Assembly: GCA_964453435.1 (NCBI GenBank)
Contig: CAYVQZ010000052.1
Coordinates: 1 to 38,728, forward strand
From: CAYVQZ01 sp964453435
Lineage (GTDB): Bacteria; Abyssobacteria; SURF-5
Length of the DNA: 38,728 nt
Direction of reading: 5' to 3'
Shown: one piece after another, positions 1 through 8,318 of the stretch
How positions within the stretch are numbered: the stretch's first letter is position 1
Layout: each line of letters starts with the position of its first letter
The notes under the pieces: generated by a model
Database searches by the model: none
Told to the model about the DNA's origin: nothing
What the model saw: the letters and a program-made list of their open reading frames with translations, nothing else
Made by a program: the position numbers and the translations under genes

Positions 1-113
1 TTAGAAATGATGACTGCAGCATTGTCGTTGCAAAGGGGAGATGAGGCGTGTACCGCGGTTGCTTCGTTCAGGGGATGGTGAATCTATCCGAGGGCGGTAG
101 TGATGCGGGTTCT

Positions 114-145
114 TGGGGGACACCATGCCGCATGGTGTCCCCCCA
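114..145. repeat. Perfect GC-rich hairpin repeat, copy 1
   Basis: A near-perfect inverted repeat with 12-bp arms (115-126 and 132-143) and loop GCCGC, flanked by TT and AA so that the stem can extend by two more pairs. The same core (GACACC, loop with TGCCGCA, GGTGTC) recurs at 30929-30973. It lies about 100 bases past the end of the response-regulator gene in a stretch (1-243) in which I see no gene. There is no T-run after it on the minus strand, so an intrinsic terminator is not supported. A REP-like dispersed palindrome is the better reading. Confidence 0.7.
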
Positions 146-243
146 ATAAGACCTGCGCCGGGCGGTTGTGAAACGGATTCACCGTACCCGAAGCGAAGGC
201 TGGTTGCGGCTTTGTCACGTTCTGCTTGCCGAAAACGGGCGCG

Positions 244-1605
244 TTATCTCAGTTGCAGGTCCTTTAGTTTCTTTGAAAAATTGCCTTCGTCCATTCCCAG
301 TTTCAGAGCGGCCTCCCTGTTGGAGGAACTCTCGTCTAAAGCGCGCTTTATGAGACTCCGCTCAAACTCGCGAAGCGCTTCCTTCAGGGTCATTCCCTCG
401 TAATCCTGTGCCGATGACGGCTCAGACTGCAGGTCTTCATTCTTTTTCAAAAGGTCGCCCGTAATCGCAGCATCGACTCTCAATACCGCCCACTGGAGAA
501 CATTTTTCAACTGTCGCACGTTCCCAGGCCACGATTGTGAGCTCAAAAGTTCCAAAGCGTCGTTTTCTATGCAAACGGATTTCTTGTGAAGTTCACGGCA
601 TAATTGAGCCAAAAAATGCTCCGTTAAGGGCTTAATGTCCTCTTCGTGCTCTCGCAGGGGTGGGCATGTGATCCGGTATGAAAGCCTGTAACGAAGGTCT
701 TCCCTGAATTTGCCTTCCGCTATCATGTGGTCGATGTCCCGGTTTGTCGCGGTGATGACACGGACATCAACCTTTATTTGTTTTTGGCCGCCAACCCGCG
801 TGATGGTCTTATCTTCGAGCACTCTCAGCAATTTTGCCTGGGCCTCGTAACTGAGGTCTCCTATTTCGTCAAGAAAGAGCGAGCCGCCGTCGGCGAGTTC
901 AAATTTCCCCTTGCGCTGGTCTACTTGCGTAGCCACACGTTTCTCGATACCAAACAATTCTGATTCCAAAAGTGTCGGAGTCAATGCGCTGCAGTTGACC
1001 GGAACAAAGGGCGCCTTTCGCCGCGGGCTGTTGCGGTGAATGTTGTGAGCGACAAGCTCCTTTCCGGTGCCGCTCTCTCCGCAGATGAGCACCGTGTAGT
1101 CGCTCGGCCCGATGAGCAGGATTTCCTCCCGTAGTTTTTCCATTACCTTGCTGTCGCCGATCATGCGGTATTTTTCATCCATCTGCAGGTTGACAAGTTC
1201 GCGTTCGTCACGCCGGGAAAGCAGGTTATGGAGGACAATCGGCAGTCGTGGAGGAACTATCCAATCGCTCGTTCCGTCCTCGCGGGATTTCTTGATGATG
1301 TCATACGCGCCGTGACTGACAGCCTGGACAGCCATTTCAAGGGAGGCCGATTCGCTCAGCACGACTATGTCGAGAGTGGGGAATTCCTTCCTCAACGCAT
1401 TCAGCACTTCGAGGCCGATTTCGTTTTCCAATACCCAGTCCAGAAAGACAATATCGTAATCCGTTTTCTTTAACAGTCGCGTGGCCTCGAGCCGGTCATA
1501 TGCCACAGTCACCTCGAATTCTTCCTTTTTCAAATAATTCACTATTGTTTGAACGGTGTCAAGCTCGTCATCAATGATCAGGATTTTGCTGCCCTTCGTA
1601 GTCAA
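244..1605 (-). CDS. NtrC-family response regulator with non-canonical GAFTGA loop
   Basis: A 453-residue cytoplasmic regulator. It has a receiver domain (residues 8-125; acidic pair D12/D13, phospho-acceptor D56 in FLDW, K105), a sigma-54-activator-type AAA+ domain (about 148-375; Walker A GESGTGKE at 176-183, Walker B LFLDEIGD at 243-250) and a C-terminal Fis-type helix-turn-helix (about 405-450). The GAFTGA loop that contacts sigma-54 is absent: residues 223-228 read RVATQV. Family knowledge says that activators without this loop usually do not remodel sigma-54 polymerase, so this protein may act with sigma-70 or as a repressor. The start is TTG, supported by GGGAGG six bases upstream. It follows the histidine kinase gene by 43 bases and is probably its partner, transcribed from the promoter at 3707-3735. 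Confidence 0.9.
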   Translation of the reverse strand: MTTKGSKILIIDDELDTVQTIVNYLKKEEFEVTVAYDRLEATRLLKKTDYDIVFLDWVLENEIGLEVLNALRKEFPTLDIVVLSESASLEMAVQAVSHGAYDIIKKSREDGTSDWIVPPRLPIVLHNLLSRRDERELVNLQMDEKYRMIGDSKVMEKLREEILLIGPSDYTVLICGESGTGKELVAHNIHRNSPRRKAPFVPVNCSALTPTLLESELFGIEKRVATQVDQRKGKFELADGGSLFLDEIGDLSYEAQAKLLRVLEDKTITRVGGQKQIKVDVRVITATNRDIDHMIAEGKFREDLRYRLSYRITCPPLREHEEDIKPLTEHFLAQLCRELHKKSVCIENDALELLSSQSWPGNVRQLKNVLQWAVLRVDAAITGDLLKKNEDLQSEPSSAQDYEGMTLKEALREFERSLIKRALDESSSNREAALKLGMDEGNFSKKLKDLQLR

Positions 1606-1648
1606 TTGTCGCCTCCCACAGCGCGCGCCGGACCGGTATCCGTCCTGC

Positions 1649-3646
1649 TCAGGAACTCTGCGTCAGATACCAGTATGCCTCCACGGTACTCATCGCCGAG
1701 GACAACTCTTCTTCGGTAAAATTCCTTTTCAAGAACGTATCCAGAGAAATCCCCTCATATTTGCTCAATTCAGATTGTGCTTCCTGTATATTCGACGAGA
1801 AAGCGACAATTGGAATTTTTGCCGTTTCCCCGCTCCTTTTCAACCGATATGCAAGCGATATGCCTGAGATGGTGTCCTCCATGTCAAGATCAAGAAGAAT
1901 CGCGTTCGGGTTGATTTCAATTATCTTGCGGGTGGCCGAGAGCAAGTCGCCGAGGATCTCGGGAGTATAGCCGATCTTTTTGCAGGTCGATTCTAATCGT
2001 CCGGTAAATGCTGGGTCAGAGGACAAGACAACGGGTCGCGATTTTGGAAGAGTAAAATAAAAAGTGCTTCCCTTGCCCCGGCCGGCAGAATCCACCCACA
2101 TCTCTCCTTCGTGAGCCTTGATGAAATCGCGACAGACCGAAAGTCCCAGTCCCGTGCCCCCTTTACGGAAACTGACATGAGGCTCAAAAATAATCTCGAC
2201 ATGTTTGCTCTCGATACCGCAACCGCTGTCGCTCACCGACACCCGCACCATCTCGCCCTGCTCCTCGGCCGACACCGTGATTTCTCCTTGCGGACAATGT
2301 TGAACCGCATTGAGAAGCAGATTGGCCAAGACGCGGGAAATTGCGTTTAAATCACAGCAAACGGTGGGCAGCTTGGTCGGCAACCTGGTCATCAACATGA
2401 TCCCTCCCTCCTTTTCTTGTTCAAGAGAGGAACGGAAATCATTCACGTTGAACTGTATTATCTCGGCCAGATCATAGTGGCTCAGTCTGAGGTCGAGAGA
2501 CTGCGGCTTGAAGGCGCTGACAATCGACCGTACCATTGTGGCGACAGTGTTATAGCACCGTTCAAGTTTTTCCATGGAGACCTTCAGAAACTCCCTCCGT
2601 TCACGCTCCGACTCTTCATTCGTCGAGTCAAGAGCCTGGCGAATGAAGCCCTTCACTTCTCCCAGCATCCCCTTCAGTTCGTGAATCGTTTGTGAAACCT
2701 TTTTATCCTCCAGCCTTTTTTCTAGGGTAACATCTCTCATGACAAGAAGTTTACCCAATGTGCGCCCGACTTCGGTTCGAACGTCCATGATGCCTGCCCT
2801 GAACATGACCTTCGCAGGATATCCCGGCAGCACTGTTTCAAACTCATTAACATCCGTTGCGTTGTTGTCGAGGACCTGTTCCAGAAAGTTCCGGGTATCC
2901 GGATTTTGAACCAGAGACACCAGGGGAGCGTTCCTGAAGTTTTTGTTCTTCGGCTGTCCCAAAAGCGCATGGGCCGGTTCATTTGCGAACACTAAACGGC
3001 CATTATTGTCTATCATAAGAATAGGTTCCGTCGTGCTTGCAAGAACAAGCTCCAATTCACCCCGCGCCGCCTCAATCTGTCTTGTTTGCCAAACCATAAT
3101 GAGAATTCCTATGCCAGTGGCAAGGATTATGCTTGCCACAATGACGGAAAGTCGTCTCTGAGATTCGATTTCGTGGGCAACTTCCGAATCGATTCCGAGG
3201 TTCACGGCAATTTGGGGATCATGTGAGACCGTGCGGTAGACTTCATAATTGCCGTCGTTAAAGCGTATGGCTGTGCCCCGGTCCATGAGGTCCGCCCATA
3301 TATCAGGTTCCGCTCGGCCTGTTATCGTGCGGGCGCCCTCTTCATTAAACGTAAAGATGGACCCCTCTGCAAGGTCCACAAATCGCAGATACGAGATGTT
3401 TCGGTTTGTCCGGTTTGCCTGAAAGATCGAGTAAAGAATGCGGTCGAGGTTTTCCGCAGAAATGTGGTCGGATTCCAACGGAGCCAGCAATTGCAGGCTG
3501 CCCATGAGTCTTTCCACCAATCGCTCTCGGCTGATCAAGCCCGGAAGAAGCATGAGGATAGCCGTAAGACAGAGAACGAAAAGCGTCGTCCCGAGTCCTA
3601 CGACCATGAGACGCGATGGTATGACTTTCGTAAACGAGAGTCGCAT
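1649..3646 (-). CDS. Hybrid PAS sensor histidine kinase with C-terminal receiver
   Basis: A 665-residue inner-membrane kinase. Two membrane segments (about 12-36 and 167-186) bracket a periplasmic sensor of about 130 residues. A PAS domain follows (about 197-305), then a dimerisation helix with the phospho-His in IHELKG (H322). The ATPase domain has NLLLNAVQH (N-box), DSGCGI and GTGLGL. The last 125 residues are receiver-like, with the acceptor Asp in LLDLDME (about 586-588) and a Lys in FLKR; the usual N-terminal acidic pair is weak (SSDP). An in-frame GTG at 3766 would add 40 residues, but it lies upstream of the promoter at 3707-3735, so ATG 3646 is preferred even though no clear Shine-Dalgarno is seen. 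It is the first gene of a two-gene operon with the response regulator. The signal sensed is unknown. Confidence 0.88.
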   Translation of the reverse strand: MRLSFTKVIPSRLMVVGLGTTLFVLCLTAILMLLPGLISRERLVERLMGSLQLLAPLESDHISAENLDRILYSIFQANRTNRNISYLRFVDLAEGSIFTFNEEGARTITGRAEPDIWADLMDRGTAIRFNDGNYEVYRTVSHDPQIAVNLGIDSEVAHEIESQRRLSVIVASIILATGIGILIMVWQTRQIEAARGELELVLASTTEPILMIDNNGRLVFANEPAHALLGQPKNKNFRNAPLVSLVQNPDTRNFLEQVLDNNATDVNEFETVLPGYPAKVMFRAGIMDVRTEVGRTLGKLLVMRDVTLEKRLEDKKVSQTIHELKGMLGEVKGFIRQALDSTNEESERERREFLKVSMEKLERCYNTVATMVRSIVSAFKPQSLDLRLSHYDLAEIIQFNVNDFRSSLEQEKEGGIMLMTRLPTKLPTVCCDLNAISRVLANLLLNAVQHCPQGEITVSAEEQGEMVRVSVSDSGCGIESKHVEIIFEPHVSFRKGGTGLGLSVCRDFIKAHEGEMWVDSAGRGKGSTFYFTLPKSRPVVLSSDPAFTGRLESTCKKIGYTPEILGDLLSATRKIIEINPNAILLDLDMEDTISGISLAYRLKRSGETAKIPIVAFSSNIQEAQSELSKYEGISLDTFLKRNFTEEELSSAMSTVEAYWYLTQSS

Positions 3647-3706
3647 GTTCGGCAGCTGGAAGGAACGATTATCCGAGCAGGTTATTCGATGTAAGTATTT
3701 TATGTA

Positions 3707-3735
3707 ATTATATCGGAACCATTGACTTAAGTCAA
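3707..3735 (-). promoter_or_regulatory. Near-consensus sigma-70 promoter for the kinase-regulator operon
   Basis: On the minus strand TTGACT (3735-3730) is followed by exactly 17 bases and a perfect TATAAT (3712-3707), placing the start of transcription near 3700. This gives a leader of about 54 bases before ATG 3646 and excludes the longer GTG start at 3766. Confidence 0.8.
3722..3735. promoter_or_regulatory. 14-bp perfect palindrome overlapping the -35 box
   Basis: TTGACTTAAGTCAA is a perfect palindrome covering the -35 element of the minus-strand promoter and facing the divergent pilus operon. It could be an operator for a dimeric regulator such as the co-transcribed response regulator. 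On the plus strand it offers a -35-like TTGACT, but no -10 box is found 16-18 bases on. Confidence 0.45.
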
Positions 3736-3852
3736 ATGGCAAGAGAGGCGGGGGAATGCAGTTCACATCGAAATGAGCAAGCAGAACGATTCATCACCAA
3801 CGGAAACCGTGCTTCGTTTTAACCAGAGATTTTAAAGGAACTGTCAGAGGCC

Positions 3853-5241
3853 ATGAAAGGTGCGAACAGAAAACTTGGCGAACTGCTCATTCGGGAAGAA
3901 GTCATAAGCCGTCAACAACTAGAAGAAGCCCTCCGTGAGCAGCAATCGTCAAAACAGTTTCTCGGCGAGATACTCATACAACTGGGATATATCTCGGAGG
4001 AAGAGCTGATTGGCTTCCTTGTTCGTCAGTGTCGAATCCCCCATCTCAAACTATCCAACTTGACCGTTGCCTCCGATGTGTCGAGATTGCTTCCAGAGGA
4101 AATATGCCGCGACCATAAGCTCCTTCCCATTGACAAGCTGGGAACGCTTTTGACTGTTGCCATGGTGAATCCCCTCGATGTGGAAGCGCTGGAAAAGGTG
4201 AAACAGCAGGTAAAGCTTCGGATAAAACCAATTCTCTGCTCATTCGCAGAATTCAAACAACTTTATGTCCGGATTTATGGCCCGGAAGACAGGAGGGTCG
4301 AGCAGGTCGAGACGGAGCCCGCCGAAGATCTCTCCGCCGATGTTTCCGAAAAACCGCCCGGGAATATGCCGGAGAAGGTCGAGAGCCAGGCGGCAAAGGG
4401 GACCCAGGCCCCTTCCAAGTCGAAAAAAAATACAAAACAGATACGGGAAGATGAAGATGCGGAGGAACGCGACGAAGCAAAAGGCGAAGTCGCCTCGGCA
4501 ACACGAACGGACGGCCTGATCGAACGATTTACATTCAAGGATTTTGTTGTGGCCGAAGTGAACTCGTTCACGTACGCCCTCGCTGCGTCAATCGCCGAAC
4601 TGCCGGGCAGCGAATACAATCCGTTCTTCCTCTACGGAAACACGGGGTTGGGGAAAACGCATTTGTCAAACGCAATCGGCAACGAAATGGTGCGCCGTGG
4701 CGGCGTTTCTGCGGTTGCCTACGCTCCGGCAAGCCGTTTTGTCGACGAGATGCTTGACGCCGTCGAGCATGAACATCTGAAGGCGTTCAGAGAGCGCTAC
4801 GCGAATATGGATATGTTGATCGTGGACGATATACAATTCCTGTCACATCGAACCAGGGCGCAGGAGGAATTCTTCAACATTTTCAATGCTATCTATACAA
4901 GAAAAAAACAGATTATCGTCGTCAGCGATGTCCCCCCAAAGAAACTGGAAGGATTGGAGGACCGTCTCATATCGAGGTTTGAAGGCGGGGTGGTTGCCTG
5001 TCTGGAGCAGCCCGACCTGCAGACTCGACTCACCATTTTGAAACAGCAACTGAAAGCCGCGGGCGCCAACGTTCCGAGTGAGGTGCTCGAATTGCTCGCC
5101 GAATCGATTCCGTCCAACATTCGAGAATTGGAGGGCGCCTTGAAAAAGCTTTTGGCCTACTCGTCGCTGGTGGGACATGACATTACTATCGAACTCGCCC
5201 AGGAAATTTTGAAGCATCTGTTCAAATCAATCGAAAAATAG
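3853..5241 (+). CDS. MshEN-DnaA AAA+ fusion protein
   Basis: A 462-residue protein of unusual architecture. Residues 1-143 match the N-terminal MshEN/GspE-N domain of pilus ATPases and align end to end with the start of PilB encoded next door (KLGELL/RLGDIL, EEALREQ/SQALYEQ, IPHLKL/IPHLRV). A charged linker (about 145-220) follows. Residues 222-458 are a DnaA-type AAA+ module: Walker A GNTGLGKTH (262-270), the DnaA initiator-specific helices (SRFVDEM to FRERYANMD), Walker B LIVDDIQF (322-329), sensor 1 at S358-D359, the arginine finger in LISRF (R375) and sensor II in SNIRELEGAL (R424). DnaA domain IV, which binds DnaA boxes, is absent, so this is not the replication initiator. As first gene of the pilus block, 25 bases before pilB, it probably acts in pilus assembly, placement or expression, perhaps responding to c-di-GMP. 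In the first MshEN repeat the residue before LG is Lys and a usual Gly is Glu, so ligand binding is unproven. RBS is weak (AGAGG close to ATG). Confidence 0.85.
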   Translation: MKGANRKLGELLIREEVISRQQLEEALREQQSSKQFLGEILIQLGYISEEELIGFLVRQCRIPHLKLSNLTVASDVSRLLPEEICRDHKLLPIDKLGTLLTVAMVNPLDVEALEKVKQQVKLRIKPILCSFAEFKQLYVRIYGPEDRRVEQVETEPAEDLSADVSEKPPGNMPEKVESQAAKGTQAPSKSKKNTKQIREDEDAEERDEAKGEVASATRTDGLIERFTFKDFVVAEVNSFTYALAASIAELPGSEYNPFFLYGNTGLGKTHLSNAIGNEMVRRGGVSAVAYAPASRFVDEMLDAVEHEHLKAFRERYANMDMLIVDDIQFLSHRTRAQEEFFNIFNAIYTRKKQIIVVSDVPPKKLEGLEDRLISRFEGGVVACLEQPDLQTRLTILKQQLKAAGANVPSEVLELLAESIPSNIRELEGALKKLLAYSSLVGHDITIELAQEILKHLFKSIEK

Positions 5242-5266
5242 AATAAGGATAACAGGAAACATTTTC

Positions 5267-6982
5267 ATGGTTGAAGCATTAAAGAAACGATTGGGTGACA
5301 TTCTCATCGAGGAGGGGCTGGTGACACAGGAGCAATTGTCCCAGGCGCTTTACGAGCAGCGGCGGACCGGCCAGCCTCTGGTTGCAATACTCATTAATTC
5401 GGGCCTCATCAGTGAGGAGGACATAGTCATCACCCTGAGTGAACAATTAGGAATTCCTCACTTACGCGTGGAAAGTTACGATATTCCTCCGGACGTGGTG
5501 GCACAGGTGCCGGAAGGGATAGCCAGGCGGTATCATTTGATCCCGGTTGCAAAGACCGGCGCCTCCCTTACGATTGCCATGTCCGACCCCCTCAATATTG
5601 TCGCGGTTGACGATGTTCGAATGCTGACGGGTTACGAGATTGAGACCGTCGTCAGCCTGGACTCCGAGATCAAGAAGACAATAGACCGCTGCTATGGCGG
5701 CGGAGAAGAGCCGGCGGATGCGTATGAGGACATTTTGCGGGACGCCCAGGCGGATGTGCTGACCGTGATGGCGGATAAGGACGACATCGACATCAGCCAC
5801 CTCAAGAAGGAGGTTGAGGAGGCGCCGGTCATCCGGCTCGTCAACCTTACCCTGATAAACGCTATCAAACAAAACTCGAGTGACATCCACATCGAACCTT
5901 TCGAGAAGGAAGTGCGGGTGCGGTACCGAATAGACGGTGTGTTGAGAGACACGCAGTCGCCGCCCAAGGCGCTCCAAGCCGCGGTGGTCTCTCGCATAAA
6001 GGTTCTGTCCGAGATGGATATCGCCGAACGCCGAGTGCCCCAGGACGGACGGTTCCGCATAAAGTTCGAGGGCCGCGAAATCGATTTTCGCGTCTCCACC
6101 CTGCCCACGTACTTCGGCGAAAAGGTGGTGCTCCGAATCCTTGATAAAGGGGCCCTCAGCCTCGACCTCGATAAGCTGGGTTTCGAAGAACAACCGCTGG
6201 AGGACTTCCGGGAGAGTTTGGACAGGCCGAATGGAATCATTCTTATCACCGGCCCGACCGGCAGCGGAAAAACCACTACATTGTACTCGGCCCTTAATAT
6301 GCTCAATACGCCCGATGTGAATATCGTGACGGTGGAGGACCCCGTCGAATACGAACTCCATGGCATCAATCAGGTGCAGACAAAACCGGAGGTTGGACTC
6401 ACCTTTGCTTCCGGACTCCGGTCAATACTCCGCCAGGACCCCGACATCGTCATGGTCGGAGAAATTCGTGATGAGGAAACAGCCGATATTGCCATCAAGG
6501 CCGCGCTCACCGGACACCTCGTTCTCAGCACGCTTCACACGAACGACGCGCCCGGCGCCATCACGCGTCTTATCGATATGGGAATGGAGCCGTTCCTGAT
6601 TGCGTCTTCTCTTCTCATGGCCGCTGCCCAGAGACTCGTCCGCCGGATTTGTCCGGATTGCCGAGAATCATACAAGGTCCCACAAGCGGTTTTGGAGAGA
6701 GCGCAATTCCCGCTCAACCTCAACGAAAAGATTCTCCTCTACAAAGGAGAAGGGTGCTCCCGGTGCGGACAAACGGGGTACCGCGGCAGGCTGGCTCTCC
6801 TCGAGGTGTTGCGCGTGAGAGAGAATATTCAGGACCTCATCATGGCGTCCGTCTCCTCCGGCGAGATCAAACGCGCCGCGATTGAGAACGGCATGTTAAC
6901 ACTTCGTCAAGTCGCGTTGCGAAAGGTAAAGTCCGGTCTCACCAGTCTGGAGGAAAGCCTCCGGGTTACGGCGCCGGATTAA
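5267..6982 (+). CDS. pilB: Type IV pilus assembly ATPase PilB
   Basis: A 571-residue cytoplasmic hexameric ATPase that drives pilin polymerisation at the inner-membrane platform. It has an MshEN N-terminal domain (about 5-145), a linker and a GspE/PilB catalytic core: Walker A GPTGSGKTT (329-337), Asp box VEDPVE (356-361), Walker B DIVMVGEIRDEE (393-404) and His box GHLVLSTLHTNDA (416-428). A zinc-binding four-Cys motif (CPDC at 462-465, CSRC at 497-500) marks PilB rather than PilT. The length is typical. The first MshEN repeat is well kept (RLGDILIEEG) but the second is degenerate (PLVAIL). AGGA lies about 10 bases before ATG. Confidence 0.97.
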   Translation: MVEALKKRLGDILIEEGLVTQEQLSQALYEQRRTGQPLVAILINSGLISEEDIVITLSEQLGIPHLRVESYDIPPDVVAQVPEGIARRYHLIPVAKTGASLTIAMSDPLNIVAVDDVRMLTGYEIETVVSLDSEIKKTIDRCYGGGEEPADAYEDILRDAQADVLTVMADKDDIDISHLKKEVEEAPVIRLVNLTLINAIKQNSSDIHIEPFEKEVRVRYRIDGVLRDTQSPPKALQAAVVSRIKVLSEMDIAERRVPQDGRFRIKFEGREIDFRVSTLPTYFGEKVVLRILDKGALSLDLDKLGFEEQPLEDFRESLDRPNGIILITGPTGSGKTTTLYSALNMLNTPDVNIVTVEDPVEYELHGINQVQTKPEVGLTFASGLRSILRQDPDIVMVGEIRDEETADIAIKAALTGHLVLSTLHTNDAPGAITRLIDMGMEPFLIASSLLMAAAQRLVRRICPDCRESYKVPQAVLERAQFPLNLNEKILLYKGEGCSRCGQTGYRGRLALLEVLRVRENIQDLIMASVSSGEIKRAAIENGMLTLRQVALRKVKSGLTSLEESLRVTAPD

Positions 6983-7080
6983 TCGGCATGAAATCCCGGA
7001 GATGTCCTTCCACCTGCCCCACCGTCAAGATACGCTTCAGGTTTCTCGGAACCGACGAATCGCGGAGCATGTTACAAAAA

Positions 7081-7097
7081 TTGGCACAGGAATTGCT
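7081..7097 (+). promoter_or_regulatory. Sigma-54 (-24/-12) promoter upstream of pilT
   Basis: TTGGCAC-N5-TTGCT, with GG (7083-7084) and GC (7095-7096) separated by exactly 10 bases, matches the sigma-54 consensus in every core position. It lies in the 249-base gap between pilB and pilT. Transcription would start near 7108 and give a leader of about 125 bases for pilT-pilS-pilR-pilC. PilR, encoded downstream with an intact GAFTGA loop, is the obvious activator. Confidence 0.8.
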
Positions 7098-7231
7098 CAT
7101 CAGGGGATTTGCAGCGTAAAACCGGCATAAAAAAACATTTTTGAAATTCTGCGGGCACAAAATTTGCCACACCACACGATTATTGTGCGCGCGCGAAACT
7201 GGCATGGTAGCTTCAGGACGGAGAAACGGTC

Positions 7232-8302
7232 ATGGCAATGGTTCAACTTGAAGAGCTTTGTCGTCAAATGGTCGAAAACAATGCCTCCGATCTTCACCTT
7301 GCTGTCGGAGTGCCGCCTCAGCTCCGTATTGACGGTGAGTTGTATCCAATGGACACGGAGCCCTTGACACCGGAAAAAACCAAGAGCCTCTCATACAGCA
7401 TACTCACAGAGAGTCAGATAAAGGAATTCGAACAGGAAAAAGAACTCGACATGTCGTTCGGTATTAAAGGCCTGAGCAGATTTCGAGTGAACCTTTTCGT
7501 GGACCGGGGTTCCGTAAGCGCCGCCATACGAACCATTCCATATGAAATCATGAGCTTCGAAGAACTGGGGCTTCCAAAGTGCGTGCGTGAGATGGCAGAC
7601 CGCCCGCTTGGACTTGTGCTCGTGTGCGGGCCCACGGGAAGCGGGAAGAGCACCACGCTGGCGGCCCTAATCAACAAGATCAATATGGAGCGGCGGTGTC
7701 ACATTCTGACCATCGAGGACCCCATCGAATACCTCCACCAGCACAAGATGGCTATTATCAACCAGCGAGAGGTGTTTGCCGACACGCATTCGTTCTCCTG
7801 TGCCCTCAAACACATTCTCCGTCAGGACCCCGACGTGATAATGATTGGCGAGATGCGGGACCTGGAAACCATTGAGACCGCTTTGACCGTTGCTGAAACG
7901 GGACACCTTGTGTTCGCGACCTTGCACTCGAACGACGCCACCCAGACGATCAATCGGATGGTTGACGTCTTCCCCTCCCACCAGCAGTTGCAGGTAAGGA
8001 CGCAGCTCTCGTTTGTGCTGGAAGGGGTAATTGTGCAAAAGCTGCTTCCGCGCGCCGACATGAACGGAAGAGTTCTCGCACTTGAAATTATGACCGCCAC
8101 GCCGGCAATCCGAAGCCTCATTCGTGATGACAAGCTCCATCAGATCTACTCCGCCATCAGCACCGGTGGAGCGCTCGGCATGCAAACGATGAATATGAGC
8201 CTTTACAAACTTCATAAGAGCGGACAAATAACATATGAACAGGCCCTGGAGGCTAGCATGAATCAGGAGGATTTGCTTCGGCTGATGGGGAAGGGGTTTT
8301 AA
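7232..8302 (+). CDS. pilT: Type IV pilus retraction ATPase PilT
   Basis: A 356-residue hexameric ATPase that depolymerises the pilus for twitching. It shows a PAS-like N-terminal domain (about 1-100), Walker A GPTGSGKST (about 133-141), Asp box TIEDPIEY, Walker B VIMIGEMRDLET, His box GHLVFATLHSNDA and the PilT signature AIRSLIRDDKL near the C-terminus (AIRNLIRE-like, needed for retraction in studied PilTs). The four-Cys motif of PilB is absent, as expected. ATG is preceded by ACGGAG eight bases upstream. The gap before it holds a sigma-54 promoter, so pilT to pilC may be expressed separately from pilB. Confidence 0.96.
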   Translation: MAMVQLEELCRQMVENNASDLHLAVGVPPQLRIDGELYPMDTEPLTPEKTKSLSYSILTESQIKEFEQEKELDMSFGIKGLSRFRVNLFVDRGSVSAAIRTIPYEIMSFEELGLPKCVREMADRPLGLVLVCGPTGSGKSTTLAALINKINMERRCHILTIEDPIEYLHQHKMAIINQREVFADTHSFSCALKHILRQDPDVIMIGEMRDLETIETALTVAETGHLVFATLHSNDATQTINRMVDVFPSHQQLQVRTQLSFVLEGVIVQKLLPRADMNGRVLALEIMTATPAIRSLIRDDKLHQIYSAISTGGALGMQTMNMSLYKLHKSGQITYEQALEASMNQEDLLRLMGKGF

Positions 8303-8318
8303 GGATTGGGCCAAGCGG

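Noticed and set aside
114..145. Hairpin as terminator of the response-regulator operon
   Set aside because: No T-run follows on the minus strand and it is about 100 bases past the stop codon.
3853..5241. Calling this gene the replication initiator dnaA
   Set aside because: The C-terminal DNA-binding domain is absent and the N-terminus is a pilus-type domain.
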